Shown here: positions 51,458-62,598 of the stretch, one piece after another
How positions within the stretch are numbered: the stretch's first letter is position 1
Layout: the number at the start of each line of letters is the position of its first letter
Assembly: GCA_902528645.1 (NCBI GenBank)
Contig: CABZTG010000004.1
Location: 1 to 64,000 of the forward strand
Length of the DNA: 64,000 bases
Reading direction: 5' to 3'
Origin: an uncultured Pelagibacteraceae bacterium
GTDB lineage: Bacteria; Pseudomonadota; Alphaproteobacteria; Pelagibacterales; Pelagibacteraceae
Position numbers and translations under genes: made by a program
Notes under the pieces: generated by a model
The model's input: only the letters and a program-made list of their open reading frames with translations
Databases searched by the model: none
Told to the model about the DNA's origin: nothing

Positions 51458-52911
51458 TTAATCCACCAATCAGTAATTTTGTTTTTAAAATTTATTTTCT
51501 CCTCCATGGCAAAAGCTATGTTTAATATATTTTGTTCATCAAAAGCTTTACCGATTATTTGTAAACCCAGAGGATAACCTTTAGTATCGTGTCCTGCAGG
51601 AATTGATATACCAGGCAGGCCTGCCAAATTAACTGGTACTGTAAATATATCATTTAAATACATCGAAACTGGATCATTTGTTTTTTCACCTATTTTAAAA
51701 GCTGAGCTAGGTGTTGATGGAGTTAAAATTGCATCAACTTTCTTATATGCTTCATCAAAATCATTTTTGATTAGTTTTCTCACTTTTTGAGCTTTAAGAT
51801 AGTATGCATCATAATAACCAGATGATAATACATAAGTTCCAATCATAATTCTTCTTTGAACTTCTGCACCAAAGCCTTCAGATCTAGTTTTTTCATACAT
51901 ATCAATTAAATTTTCACCTTTGGCTCTGTATCCATACTTTACACCATCATATCTTGCTAAATTAGAAGATGCCTCTGCTGGAGCAACAATATAATACGTT
52001 GGTAAAGCATAACTTGTATGTGGAAGTGATATGTCGATTGTTTCAGCACCACAATCTTTTACGTACTGAATACCTTTTTGCCAAAGGTCCTCTATTTCTT
52101 TAGGCATACCATCAACTCTGTATTCTTTTGGAATTCCAATTTTTTTTCCTTTTATATTTTTTGTAAGTTCCTTGCTATAATGATTTCTTTTAAAATTAAT
52201 TGAAGTAGAATCTTTTGAATCATATGTACTGATTACTTCTTGCAATAAAGCACAATCTTTTACATTTTGGGCCATTGGTCCTGCCTGATCTAATGAGGAA
52301 GCAAAAGCAACTATCCCATATCGTGAGCAACTTCCATATGTTGGTTTTAAACCTACAATTCCAGTAAATGAAGCTGGCTGTCTAATTGATCCTCCAGTAT
52401 CAGTACCAATTGTGATTGGAGTTAATTGTCCAGCAACTGCTGATGCTGAACCACCCGATGAACCACCGGGGACTAAATTCTTATCAATAGGATTTTGTAC
52501 GTTTCCAAAATGACTTGTCTCATTAGATGAACCCATTGCAAACTCATCACAATTTAATTTACCCAGAAGTATTGCACCTTCATTCCAAATATTTTCAGTA
52601 ACTGTAGACTCATAAGTTGGTACAAAATTATTTAAAATTTTACTACCAGCAGTTGTTTTAACATTTTTTGTACAGAATAAATCCTTAACTGCCATAGGTA
52701 TACCAGGTAATTTTAAATCTAAATTTGGGTTCTGATCAAATTTTTTTGCTTTATCTAAAGCAGGTGCAAAATCATCTGTGATATAAGCATTTAACTCACT
52801 AGACTTTTCAGACCTTTGAATAAATGCTTTGGTCACATCTGTTGAAGAAAGTTTCTTATTTTTAATATTCTCTACTAATTCTGTTAAAGATTGTTTTGTA
52901 ATGTCTGACAT
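51454..52911 (-). CDS. gatA: Asp-tRNA(Asn)/Glu-tRNA(Gln) amidotransferase subunit A
   Basis: [24 protein letters not shown]...[14 protein letters not shown]...[14 protein letters not shown]. Confidence 0.96.
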   Translation of the reverse strand: MSDITKQSLTELVENIKNKKLSSTDVTKAFIQRSEKSSELNAYITDDFAPALDKAKKFDQNPNLDLKLPGIPMAVKDLFCTKNVKTTAGSKILNNFVPTYESTVTENIWNEGAILLGKLNCDEFAMGSSNETSHFGNVQNPIDKNLVPGGSSGGSASAVAGQLTPITIGTDTGGSIRQPASFTGIVGLKPTYGSCSRYGIVAFASSLDQAGPMAQNVKDCALLQEVISTYDSKDSTSINFKRNHYSKELTKNIKGKKIGIPKEYRVDGMPKEIEDLWQKGIQYVKDCGAETIDISLPHTSYALPTYYIVAPAEASSNLARYDGVKYGYRAKGENLIDMYEKTRSEGFGAEVQRRIMIGTYVLSSGYYDAYYLKAQKVRKLIKNDFDEAYKKVDAILTPSTPSSAFKIGEKTNDPVSMYLNDIFTVPVNLAGLPGISIPAGHDTKGYPLGLQIIGKAFDEQNILNIAFAMEEKINFKNKITDWWIK

Positions 52912-53198
52912 TATTCAATTACCTTTGGTACAACAAAATAATCCTCATTATCTTCAGGAGAATTTTTAATTATTTGTTCTCTAATATTTTTACTTTTGAT
53001 CTCATCAGATCTGAACTTTAAAGTTGTTTCAGCTATTGATGTTAGTGGCTTTACATCATCTGTTTTTAATTCATTTAGCTTTTCAATAAATTCAAAAATT
53101 GAATTCAAATCATCAGCTAATTTTTCTGCCCTTTTTTCATCAACAGAAATTCTTGATAATTTTGATATGTGTTTTATTGTTTTAAGATCTATACTCAT
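52911..53198 (-). CDS. gatC: Asp-tRNA(Asn)/Glu-tRNA(Gln) amidotransferase subunit C
   Basis: TIKHISKLSRISVDEKRAEKLADDLNSIFEFIEKLNELKTDDVKPLTS. Confidence 0.93.
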   Translation of the reverse strand: MSIDLKTIKHISKLSRISVDEKRAEKLADDLNSIFEFIEKLNELKTDDVKPLTSIAETTLKFRSDEIKSKNIREQIIKNSPEDNEDYFVVPKVIE

Positions 53199-53248
53199 AT
53201 GCTATTTAGATATGACGCAAACTATCATTTAAGTTAAAAATATACAAT

Positions 53249-53704
53249 ATGATCACATTAGAGGAATTTAAAAAAAATCACTTAGATAAGTGCAGATTGA
53301 TAGGCTTAGACCTTGGTTCAAAACGAATAGGAGTTTCAATTTGTGACGAAAAACAATTAATTGCCACACCCTTTATAACTATAGAAAAAAAATCCTCTCA
53401 ACACCTTATAGATCAACTTAAGTCAATAATTATCGAAAACAACATAAAGGGAATCATAATAGGAAACCCCTTAAATATGGATGGCTCTTCTGGCAAATCT
53501 TCTCAATCAGCAAAAGATGTTTCTACTTATATTGAAAAGAACATAGATATTCCAGTTTGTTTATGGGATGAGAGACTATCAACTGTTGGTGCATTTAATC
53601 TTTCCAGTCACTTAGATGTTAATGTGAGTAAAAGAGAAAAAAAAATTGATGAAAATGCCGCTGCTTTTATATTGCAAGGAGCAATAGATTTTTTGAACAA
53701 TTAA
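53249..53704 (+). CDS. ruvX: Holliday junction resolvase-like protein YqgF/RuvX
   Basis: RLIGLDLGSKRIGVSICDEKQLIATP...WDERLSTVGA...IDENAAAFILQGAIDFL. Confidence 0.93.
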   Translation: MITLEEFKKNHLDKCRLIGLDLGSKRIGVSICDEKQLIATPFITIEKKSSQHLIDQLKSIIIENNIKGIIIGNPLNMDGSSGKSSQSAKDVSTYIEKNIDIPVCLWDERLSTVGAFNLSSHLDVNVSKREKKIDENAAAFILQGAIDFLNN

Positions 53705-53746
53705 TACTTGCTATTATACAACTTTATAGCTATAGAGTTGGTTTTA

Positions 53747-54688
53747 ATGGCAATTAAAACAAATAAAGCTATTAAAATTTCCCAAAAACATCTGTTAGGT
53801 ATTCAGGATTTATCTATAAATGATGTTAATCTAATACTTGATGAAGCTCACGATTTTATAAAAGTAAACCAAAGTAAAAATAAAAAAATTGATGCGCTTA
53901 GAGGTAAAACACAGATTAATTTGTTTTTTGAGCCCTCAACACGAACGCAAAGTTCATTTGAATTAGCAGGAAAAAGACTTGGAGCTGACGTGATGTCAAT
54001 GAACATAAGTAATTCTGCAATTAAAAAAGGTGAAACTCTTATTGATACAGCAATGACACTAAATGCTATGCATCCTGACATTATTGTAATAAGACATCAA
54101 GACTCTGGTGCATGTAATCTTCTTTCTCAAAAAGTTAATTGTGCGGTTTTAAATGCTGGAGATGGAAGAAGAGAGCACCCTACTCAAGCTTTATTGGATG
54201 CTCTAACAATTATAAATCGAAAAAAAAAAATTGAAGGTTTAAGAATTGCCATTTGTGGGGATATCCTACATTCAAGAGTTGCAAGATCTAATATTTATTT
54301 ACTGAATATGTTAGGAGCAGAGGTAAATATAATTGCTCCCACAAATTTAATGCCAAAGGAAATAGAAAAATTTGGTGTCAATACATTCACCAATATGAAA
54401 AAAGGATTAAAAGATTGTGATATTGTAATGATGTTAAGATTACAAAATGAAAGAATGACAAGTTCTTATCTCTCATCTAACAGAGAGTATTATGAATATT
54501 ATGGCCTTACACCAGATAAATTAGAACATGCAAAAGCTGATGCATTAATCATGCACCCAGGTCCAATGAATAGAGGTATTGAGATAGATACTAATTTAGC
54601 TGATGATATCAATAAAAGCGTAATTAAAGAACAAGTAGAACTAGGAGTTGCGGTAAGAATGGCCTGTTTAAAGATTTTTTGTACTTAA
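53747..54688 (+). CDS. pyrB: Aspartate carbamoyltransferase catalytic subunit
   Basis: [24 protein letters not shown]...[15 protein letters not shown]...[13 protein letters not shown]; start at the internal MAIKTNK preferred. Confidence 0.95.
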   Translation: MAIKTNKAIKISQKHLLGIQDLSINDVNLILDEAHDFIKVNQSKNKKIDALRGKTQINLFFEPSTRTQSSFELAGKRLGADVMSMNISNSAIKKGETLIDTAMTLNAMHPDIIVIRHQDSGACNLLSQKVNCAVLNAGDGRREHPTQALLDALTIINRKKKIEGLRIAICGDILHSRVARSNIYLLNMLGAEVNIIAPTNLMPKEIEKFGVNTFTNMKKGLKDCDIVMMLRLQNERMTSSYLSSNREYYEYYGLTPDKLEHAKADALIMHPGPMNRGIEIDTNLADDINKSVIKEQVELGVAVRMACLKIFCT

Positions 54689-55975
54689 ATGAAAAAACAA
54701 TATTTTATAAACGCAAATATAATTGACCCACATAATTCAATTAACGAGACAGGTGGTCTTATAATCTCTGAAGAAGGAAAGATAGAAGCGGTAGGAAAAA
54801 AGGTTAATACAAATAATCTTCCTACAAGAGAAAAACCTATTGACTTAAAGGGAAAATATATATTTCCAGGTTTAGTTGACATGAGAGTATTTGTAGGTGA
54901 ACCAGGCTATGAATATAAAGAAAATTTTAGAACCTTAAGTAATGCTGCTTTAGCTGGTGGCGTAACATCTGTGGTAACAATGCCAAATACTGATCCGATA
55001 ATAGACAATGTATCTATAGTCGATTTTCTAAAAAGAAGAGGAAGAGATAAATCTCGAATAAACATTTTTCCGTGTGCATCACTTACAAAAAATATTGAAG
55101 GAAACAATATGACAGAATTTGGTCTTCTCCAAAGTAAAGGTATAATAGCATTTACTGATGGCATTAAAACTATTCAAAATCCCAGATTAATGTCTCGGAT
55201 AATGAATTCTGCAAAAGATATTGGCTGTTTGATAATGCAACATGCAGAAGATTATGAACTTGCAAAAAATGGGATGATAAATTCAGGCATTATCGCATCT
55301 AAATTAGGATTATCAGGTATTCCTGAGATCGCAGAAAGAATTTTGATTGAAAGAGATCTTACTTTACTTGAAAAAGTAAAATGCAGATATCATATTTCTC
55401 AATTATCATCGCAAAAATCTATTGAAGTGATCAAACATAGGAAAGAAATTGTAAAATTCACATCCGGTGTTTCGATAAATAATCTCTCTTTAAATGAAAA
55501 TGATATTGGTGATTTTAGAACTTTTTTAAAACTATCTCCACCTTTGAGGCGTGAGGAAGATAGAATTGCTCTAGTGGAAGGATTAAAGGATGGATTAATA
55601 GATGTGATTGTTTCAGATCACAAACCTGAAGATGAAGAGTCAAAGAGATTAACATTTTCTCAAGCTGCAACAGGCGCATCAGGTATAGAAACTCTATTAT
55701 CTTTAAGTTTAGAGTTATATCACAATGGATCTTTAAAATTAGAAACATTAATTAAAGCGCTTACTTCAAATCCTGCAAAAATTCTCAAAATAGATAAAGG
55801 TAATCTCTCCATTGGCAATGATGCAGATTTTTGTGTTGTAGATATAAGTAAACCATGGATTGTAAAAAAAGAAAAATTGGTTTCAAAATCAAAAAATACC
55901 TCAATTGAAGACAAAAAACTCCAAGGTAAGGTTACGAATACATTTGTAAAAGGAAAAGAATTATTTAAGCTTTAG
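54689..55975 (+). CDS. pyrC: Dihydroorotase
   Basis: GLVDMRVFVGEPGYEYKENFRTLSNAALAGGVTSVVTMPNTDP...VSDHKPEDEESKRLTFSQAATGASGIET. Confidence 0.9.
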   Translation: MKKQYFINANIIDPHNSINETGGLIISEEGKIEAVGKKVNTNNLPTREKPIDLKGKYIFPGLVDMRVFVGEPGYEYKENFRTLSNAALAGGVTSVVTMPNTDPIIDNVSIVDFLKRRGRDKSRINIFPCASLTKNIEGNNMTEFGLLQSKGIIAFTDGIKTIQNPRLMSRIMNSAKDIGCLIMQHAEDYELAKNGMINSGIIASKLGLSGIPEIAERILIERDLTLLEKVKCRYHISQLSSQKSIEVIKHRKEIVKFTSGVSINNLSLNENDIGDFRTFLKLSPPLRREEDRIALVEGLKDGLIDVIVSDHKPEDEESKRLTFSQAATGASGIETLLSLSLELYHNGSLKLETLIKALTSNPAKILKIDKGNLSIGNDADFCVVDISKPWIVKKEKLVSKSKNTSIEDKKLQGKVTNTFVKGKELFKL

Positions 55976-55976
55976 T

Positions 55977-56555
55977 ATGGATATTTTTTTGATAGGTATC
56001 ATTTCATACCTCATGGGCTCGATACCTTTTGGATATATACTTACAAAGATTTTTTTAAAAAAAGATATAAGAGAAATCGGATCTGGTAACATTGGAGCTA
56101 CTAATGCTTTAAGAACTGGTAACAAAAGTATTGGTTATTTCACGTTAGCATTAGATATTTTAAAAGCAATTATTCCAGTTATTTATGTAAAAATTTTCTA
56201 CCAAGATTTTTTATATATTGCATCTTTATGTGCCTTTTTAGGTCATGTATTTCCAATTTGGCTTAAGTTTAAAGGTGGCAAAGGCGTTGCTACTTATGTC
56301 GGTATTTTATTTGCTATAAATTTATATTTTGGAATTATATTTTCTATATGTTGGTTTGTAACTTTTTTTATTTCTAAATTTTCATCTCTATCATCTTTAG
56401 TAGCTTCAATATCTATACCAATCTATCTATTAATTTCTATTCAGTTTAATCAGGCAATTTTTTTTACGATCATGTTTATCTTGATTTTTTTTACTCACAG
56501 AGAAAATATTAAAAGATTGATAAATAAAGAAGAAAATAAGACAAAAATTTATTAA
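55977..56555 (+). CDS. plsY: Glycerol-3-phosphate acyltransferase PlsY
   Basis: YLMGSIPFGYILTK...REIGSGNIGATNALRTG...GHVFPIWLKFKGGKGVATYVG. Confidence 0.95.
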   Translation: MDIFLIGIISYLMGSIPFGYILTKIFLKKDIREIGSGNIGATNALRTGNKSIGYFTLALDILKAIIPVIYVKIFYQDFLYIASLCAFLGHVFPIWLKFKGGKGVATYVGILFAINLYFGIIFSICWFVTFFISKFSSLSSLVASISIPIYLLISIQFNQAIFFTIMFILIFFTHRENIKRLINKEENKTKIY

Positions 56556-56591
56556 ATTGACTATCTAAAGCTTTTGAGTAGTTTGTAGTTT

Positions 56592-59177
56592 ATGAATTTG
56601 GTCATTGTAGAAAGTCCTGCTAAAGCAAAAACTATAAATAAATACCTAGGTGATAATTATAAAGTTTTAGCAAGTTATGGTCATATAAGAGATTTGCCGT
56701 CAAAAAATGGTTCTGTCAATCCAGATCAAGATTTTAGAATGGAATGGGAAGTTGATAGTTTTTCAAAAAAATATTTAAAAGAAATAACTGATGCGGCTAA
56801 AGACTCATCTAAAATTATATTAGCAACTGACCCTGATCGTGAAGGTGAGGCAATTGCTTGGCATGTCAAAGAATATTTGAATGAAAAAAAACTTTTAAAA
56901 GATAAAGAAATTGAACGAGTTGTATTTAATGAAATAACCAAAAAAGCTGTTATTCAAGGAATTGAAAATCCTAGGCAAATTGAGCCATTACTAGTCGATG
57001 CGTATATGGCTAGAAGAGCCTTGGACTACTTGGTTGGTTTTAATATATCCCCGATCCTCTGGACGAAACTCCCAGGTTCAAAATCTGCAGGAAGAGTTCA
57101 ATCTGTTGCTTTAAAATTAATTACTGAGAGAGAACATGCAATTGAGTCTTTTAAACCTGAGGAATTTTGGACTTTAAGTATTAAATTTGCTGATACTGCA
57201 AATCAAAATTTCACTGCTAGTATTAGTCAACTTGACAACAATAAAATTGAAAAATTTTCATTTAGAAATAAAGAAGAGATAAATAAAGCCATATCAAGTA
57301 TTAATAAAAAAAAATTTAGTATAACTGACATTTCTAGCAAAATAGTAAATCGTAATCCCTCTGGACCATTTACAACTTCAACTCTTCAACAAACCGCATC
57401 AAGTCGACTAGGTTTTGGTGCATCTAGAACAATGCAAATTGCCCAAAAACTTTATCAAGGTATAGAAATGGAAGGTGAAACAATTGGCTTAATTACTTAT
57501 ATGAGAACTGATGGAACTAATTTATCTAAAGATGCTGTTACAAGTTTCAGAAATTATATCCAAAAAGAAATTGGTAATGAATACTTGCCTAAAGATGTTT
57601 TGAATTATTCAGGCAAAAAAGCTAAAAATGCGCAAGAAGCTCACGAAGCAATCAGACCTACTGATATTATAAGAACTCCAGAAAGTGTTAAAAAATATCT
57701 AAGTACAGATCAAAATAAACTTTATGATCTTATCTGGAGTAGAGCTTTATCTTCTCAGATGGAGTCAGCCAAATTTGATAGAAATACTATCACCATAACG
57801 TCAGATAATAATGATACAATTTGTAAAGCCAGTGGATCAGTTTTAAAATTTGATGGTTTCTTAAAGATTTATAATAATCAAAGCAAAGATGATGATGAAA
57901 ATATTTTACCTGCTGTGTCTAAAGGACCTATTAATATTGAGGCGCTAATAGATGAACAGCATTATACACAACCACCACCAAGATATTCTGAAGCTAGTTT
58001 AGTTAAAAAGCTTGAAGAGCTTGGTATCGGGAGGCCTTCTACGTATGCAAGTATTATTTCTACTATTGCTAATCGAGGTTATGCAGAAATATTGAATAAA
58101 AGATTTTTTCCTACAGATAGAGGTAAATTAATTTCAGCCTTTTTAGAAAAATTATTCTCAAAATATGTAGATTACAACTTTACAGCAGGATTAGAAGATC
58201 AACTTGATGAGATCACTACTGGGAAAGAAAGTTGGATTAAAGTTTTGGAACTTTTTTGGAAAGACTTCAATAATAATGTTTCGGAAGTAAAAGAAAAAAG
58301 AACTAGAGAGGTGTTGGATTTACTCAATGATAGTCTAGGTGAATTAATTTTTGATAAGGATAATGAGGGTAATGTAGTAAGAAAATGTCAATTATGTAGT
58401 TCTGGAACACTTAGTTTAAAGAATAGTTTCAGAGGTGGCGCTTTTATAGGGTGTTCAAATTATCCAGAATGTAAATTTACAAGACCCTTATCTAAAGCAA
58501 AAGCTGCTGCTCAAGCACAATTAGCAGAACCAAAATTTATAGGAAAACATGAAAATGGAAATGATATATATTTGAAAAATGGAAGATTCGGCCCCTACCT
58601 TCAATACGAGAAAATCCCCTCTGATTTAGAAGTTGAAAAAAATAGTAAGAAAAAGAAAAAAACTAAAAAATTAAAGTCAGATGTAAATGAACTTTTAAAA
58701 AATGTTTCAATACCAAAAGGATTAGAATTAGAGAGTATTAATTTGGAAAAAGCTCAATTTTTATGTTCGCTACCTAAATCTTTGGGAATAAATCCAGATA
58801 ATCAAAAGGAAATTACTTTAAACGTTGGAAGATTTGGTCCTTACTTAAAATGTGAAAATAAATCAGCAAGAATAGAAAATGTAGAGGAAATATTTTCCAT
58901 AGGTTTAAATAGAGCAATAACATTAATAGCTGAGGCTAAACCTGGTCGAATGTCCTCTTCTATGATAAAAGATTTGGGAGAACATCCTGAGGATAAAAAA
59001 CCTGTTAGAGTCATGAAGGGTCAGTATGGGCCTTATATAAAATATAAATCACTCAATGCAACTATTCCTGAGGAAAAAGACCCCACTGAATTAACGATGG
59101 AAGAGGCTTTAATATTAATTGAGAAAAGAAGAGAATACGATAAAACCAAAAAATCAAAAAGAAAAAAAACAAAATGA
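56592..59177 (+). CDS. topA: DNA topoisomerase I
   Basis: LVIVESPAKAKTINKYLG...ATDPDREGEAIAWH...GLITYMRTDGTNLSKDA; C4 zinc finger. Confidence 0.96.
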   Translation: MNLVIVESPAKAKTINKYLGDNYKVLASYGHIRDLPSKNGSVNPDQDFRMEWEVDSFSKKYLKEITDAAKDSSKIILATDPDREGEAIAWHVKEYLNEKKLLKDKEIERVVFNEITKKAVIQGIENPRQIEPLLVDAYMARRALDYLVGFNISPILWTKLPGSKSAGRVQSVALKLITEREHAIESFKPEEFWTLSIKFADTANQNFTASISQLDNNKIEKFSFRNKEEINKAISSINKKKFSITDISSKIVNRNPSGPFTTSTLQQTASSRLGFGASRTMQIAQKLYQGIEMEGETIGLITYMRTDGTNLSKDAVTSFRNYIQKEIGNEYLPKDVLNYSGKKAKNAQEAHEAIRPTDIIRTPESVKKYLSTDQNKLYDLIWSRALSSQMESAKFDRNTITITSDNNDTICKASGSVLKFDGFLKIYNNQSKDDDENILPAVSKGPINIEALIDEQHYTQPPPRYSEASLVKKLEELGIGRPSTYASIISTIANRGYAEILNKRFFPTDRGKLISAFLEKLFSKYVDYNFTAGLEDQLDEITTGKESWIKVLELFWKDFNNNVSEVKEKRTREVLDLLNDSLGELIFDKDNEGNVVRKCQLCSSGTLSLKNSFRGGAFIGCSNYPECKFTRPLSKAKAAAQAQLAEPKFIGKHENGNDIYLKNGRFGPYLQYEKIPSDLEVEKNSKKKKKTKKLKSDVNELLKNVSIPKGLELESINLEKAQFLCSLPKSLGINPDNQKEITLNVGRFGPYLKCENKSARIENVEEIFSIGLNRAITLIAEAKPGRMSSSMIKDLGEHPEDKKPVRVMKGQYGPYIKYKSLNATIPEEKDPTELTMEEALILIEKRREYDKTKKSKRKKTK

Positions 59178-59635
59178 GTTTTGAAGATAAAATTATAGAA
59201 CTCAATATAAAGCTTCCTGAAGCAAAAGCACCAGTTGGTAATTATGTTGCAACAAAAATTACAGGAAAAATGTTATTCATATCAGGACAAATTTCTATTG
59301 ATGATAATGGTGAATTAATCAAAGGAAAAGTTGGTAAAGAATTGGATGTCACGGCTGGTTACAATGCTGCTAAGAGATGTGCTTTAAGTATTATTGCCCA
59401 AGTTAAAAAAGCCTGCGACAATGATTTATCAAAAATAAAATCATGTGTGAAATTAACAGGATTTGTAAATTCAACAGATGACTTTATTGATCAACCTAAA
59501 GTAATAAATGGCGCATCCGATTTGATAGCTTCAATTTTTGGAGACGCAGGTATGCATACTAGAGCTGCTGTAAGCACAAATAGTTTACCATTAGGTGTTT
59601 CAGTTGAAGTAGATGCAATATTTGAGTTAAATTAG
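59174..59635 (+). CDS. RidA/YjgF family protein
   Basis: LFISGQISIDDNGELIKGKVGKELDVTAGYNAAKRCALSIIAQV. Confidence 0.88.
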   Translation: MSFEDKIIELNIKLPEAKAPVGNYVATKITGKMLFISGQISIDDNGELIKGKVGKELDVTAGYNAAKRCALSIIAQVKKACDNDLSKIKSCVKLTGFVNSTDDFIDQPKVINGASDLIASIFGDAGMHTRAAVSTNSLPLGVSVEVDAIFELN

Positions 59636-59639
59636 ATTA

Positions 59640-60938
59640 TTACTTTCCAACGCTGTAATATTTAAATCCTTGGTCTTTAATCTTTGATGAAGAATATATA
59701 TTTCTCATATCAAAAATCATGAACTTTTTACCTTTAACTAAACTTTTAAAATTAATTGATTTAAAATCATTCCATTCAGTATGAATAATTACAAGATCAG
59801 CCCCATGAACAGCATCTTTTATTGAAGTTTTATTAATTACATTTTTAAACTTCATAAATTCAGTTTTATAACCAGTTGGATCAAAATATTTTATAGTTGC
59901 TCCTTTTTTTGATAACCATGGTATCATTTTTAAACTTGAGGAATCTCTCATATCATCTGTATTAGCTTTAAATGTAACACCTAAAAAAGTAATTATTTTA
60001 TTTTTAATTTTCCTATTTAAGATTCTATTAATTCTATCTAGTATAATTTTAGATCTATTTTCATTTGATTTAATCACTGATTTAACCACTGATAAATTTG
60101 TTTTAAATTTATCTGCTGTTGTAATAATGGCTTTTGTATCTTTAGGAAAACAAGATCCACCATAAGCAGGACCTGCTCTAAGAAATCGACTGCCTATTCT
60201 TTTATCTAATCCCATACCTATTGATATATCCTCAACATTAATGTTAGTTTTTTCACATAAATTAGCTATTTCATTTATAAAAGTAATCTTTGTTGCCAAA
60301 AAAGCATTCGAGGCATATTTAATCAACTCGGCGGCTCTTCTAGAAGTTTGTAAATAAGAAGCACCCTTAGAAATAAGTGGGCTATAAAGATTTTTCAAAA
60401 TTCTACCTGCTTTTTTATCATTAGTTCCAATAACGACACGATCTGGATAAACAAAATCTCTTATTGCTTCTCCTTCTCTTAGAAATTCAGGATTTGAAAC
60501 AACAGAAAATTTCTTTTTACTATTTTTTTTAGATAATATTTTTTCAATTTCATCTCCTGTCGTCACGGGGACTGTTGATTTTGTTATGATAATTTTAAAT
60601 TTATTAATTGAAGAACTTATTTCTTTAGAAACTTTGTAAATTTGACTTAAATCTGCTGAACTACCACCTTTTTTTGTTGGTGTACCAACACAAATGAAAA
60701 TTATGTCTGAGTCTTTAATTGATTTTTTTAAATCTGTAGAAAAATTTAATTTTTTATTTTTAAAATTCTTTATTACTAATTCTGATAAACCAGGTTCATA
60801 GATTGGAATCTTTCCTTTTTTTAGTAAATTTATTTTGTCAACATTATTATCTACACAAATTACTTCATTTCCTAAATCAGCAAAACATACTCCACTTACT
60901 AAACCTACATAACCAGTACCAATCATACACAATTTCAT
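59640..60938 (-). CDS. ugd: UDP-glucose 6-dehydrogenase
   Basis: MIGTGYVGLVSGVCFADLGNEVICVD...NPEFLREGEAIRDF...GPAYGGSCFPKDTKAI. Confidence 0.96.
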   Translation of the reverse strand: MKLCMIGTGYVGLVSGVCFADLGNEVICVDNNVDKINLLKKGKIPIYEPGLSELVIKNFKNKKLNFSTDLKKSIKDSDIIFICVGTPTKKGGSSADLSQIYKVSKEISSSINKFKIIITKSTVPVTTGDEIEKILSKKNSKKKFSVVSNPEFLREGEAIRDFVYPDRVVIGTNDKKAGRILKNLYSPLISKGASYLQTSRRAAELIKYASNAFLATKITFINEIANLCEKTNINVEDISIGMGLDKRIGSRFLRAGPAYGGSCFPKDTKAIITTADKFKTNLSVVKSVIKSNENRSKIILDRINRILNRKIKNKIITFLGVTFKANTDDMRDSSSLKMIPWLSKKGATIKYFDPTGYKTEFMKFKNVINKTSIKDAVHGADLVIIHTEWNDFKSINFKSLVKGKKFMIFDMRNIYSSSKIKDQGFKYYSVGK

Positions 60939-61750
60939 GATTTAGCTATCTCTAAAGTTGATTTGATGTAACCACTCATGCTTCCACAATCAAGATATTT
61001 TCCAGAAAAATTATGAGCAATGAATTTTTTATCATTTTGAATTAATGTTTGGATAGCATCTGTAATATGTATCTCTCCTCCTTTACCTGGTTTTTGTTTA
61101 AGTAATTTTGAAAAAATTTCTCTAGGTAAAATATATCTTCCAATCACTGCTTTATTAGATGGTGCTTTTTTTACAGAAGGTTTTTCAATTACATCTGAAA
61201 TCAAATAATTATTCTTATTTATTTTAGTTTTTAACTTATAAATTCCCCATCTCGAAACATTATTCTTTTTAACATTCATGCTAGCCATAACAGATGCGTT
61301 GTATTTTTTATGAATTTTTATCATTGATTTAGAGCAATTTCTTTTAATAATAAGATCATCTGGTAACAACATTAAAAAAAAATTATCTTTTATAAATTTT
61401 TTTGTTTTTAAAACGGCATCTCCAGTGCCAAGTGGTTTGTTTTGATAAACAAATTTTATCATTTTTTTATATTTTAAAATTTTTTTGTATTCTTCCTTAA
61501 TCCTTTTGTCTTTTTTTTTTTTAATAATTTTTTTATAAAAATTATCATTATAAAAATAAGTCTTTATCATTTTCTTCTTATTTGAAATTATAAAAATAAC
61601 CTCTTTAATACCTGCATCAATGCATTCATCTAGAATGTATTCAATTCCTGGTTTACCATTAATAGGTAAAAGTTCTTTTGGAAATACACTGGTTAATGGA
61701 AGTAAACGTGTACCCAAACCAGCTAAAGGAATAATTGCTTGTTTAATCAT
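60935..61750 (-). CDS. galU: UTP-glucose-1-phosphate uridylyltransferase
   Basis: AIIPLAGLGTRLLPLTSVFPKELLPINGKPGIEYIL. Confidence 0.95.
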   Translation of the reverse strand: MIKQAIIPLAGLGTRLLPLTSVFPKELLPINGKPGIEYILDECIDAGIKEVIFIISNKKKMIKTYFYNDNFYKKIIKKKKDKRIKEEYKKILKYKKMIKFVYQNKPLGTGDAVLKTKKFIKDNFFLMLLPDDLIIKRNCSKSMIKIHKKYNASVMASMNVKKNNVSRWGIYKLKTKINKNNYLISDVIEKPSVKKAPSNKAVIGRYILPREIFSKLLKQKPGKGGEIHITDAIQTLIQNDKKFIAHNFSGKYLDCGSMSGYIKSTLEIAKS

Positions 61751-61784
61751 TCAAATGTTTTACTTATTAAAAAGTTTTATACAA

Positions 61785-62594
61785 ATGAAAATTTTATTAA
61801 ATAATAATGATTTAAATGAGGCATTAGAAAATGTGTCTAATCTAGGTTTTGTACCTACCATGGGAAGTCTTCACAAAGGCCATATATCATTAATTAAACA
61901 ATCTCAAAATAAATGTAGTAAAACTATTGTAAGTATATTTGTAAATCCAAAACAATTTAATAATAAAAATGATTTTAAGAAATATCCAAGAAATAGAAAA
62001 AAGGACTTATCGATTTTAAAAAGACTTAAAGTTAATTATGTATATTTACCAAGTGTTAAGGAAATTTATAAAGTAAAGAGATCCACTAAGATTATAATTT
62101 CAAAAAAAGACAAGATATTATGTGCTAAGTACAGAAAAGGACATTTCGAAGGTGTAATTGATGTAATGGAACGCCTAATTGAAAACATCAATCCTCAAAA
62201 AATTTTTATGGGAGAGAAAGATTTTCAACAATTATATCTTTTAAAAAAATATTTAAAAAAACACTCTTCAAAAATAGTAGAATGTAGAACAATTAGAGAA
62301 AGAAACAAATTAGCATTATCTTCCAGAAATTCATTATTACAAAAACGTGAAAAAAATTTTGCTGCAAAATTAATTACCAATATTATGAAACTTAAAAGAA
62401 AGTTAAATATGCGATCAAATATTAAAAAAGCACTTAATAAAACTAGAAATGAAACAAATAAATTACAAAATGTTAAAATCGAATATCTCGAATTAAGAAA
62501 TATTGAAAATCTAAAAATTTCTAATAAATTAAAAAATTCAAAAATTTTCATATCTTTTTATATTAATAATGTAAGGCTGATTGATAATTTTTAA
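61785..62594 (+). CDS. panC: Pantothenate synthetase
   Basis: GFVPTMGSLHKGHISLIKQS...SIFVNPKQFN...MGEKDFQQLYLLKK; start moved to the internal ATG since the ORF 5' part overlaps galU antisense. Confidence 0.92.
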   Translation: MKILLNNNDLNEALENVSNLGFVPTMGSLHKGHISLIKQSQNKCSKTIVSIFVNPKQFNNKNDFKKYPRNRKKDLSILKRLKVNYVYLPSVKEIYKVKRSTKIIISKKDKILCAKYRKGHFEGVIDVMERLIENINPQKIFMGEKDFQQLYLLKKYLKKHSSKIVECRTIRERNKLALSSRNSLLQKREKNFAAKLITNIMKLKRKLNMRSNIKKALNKTRNETNKLQNVKIEYLELRNIENLKISNKLKNSKIFISFYINNVRLIDNF

Positions 62595-62598
62595 AATT

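Noticed and set aside
61620-61784. N-terminal extension of the panC ORF
   Set aside because: Overlaps the galU 5' end in antisense; PanC homology starts at MKILLNNND (61785).
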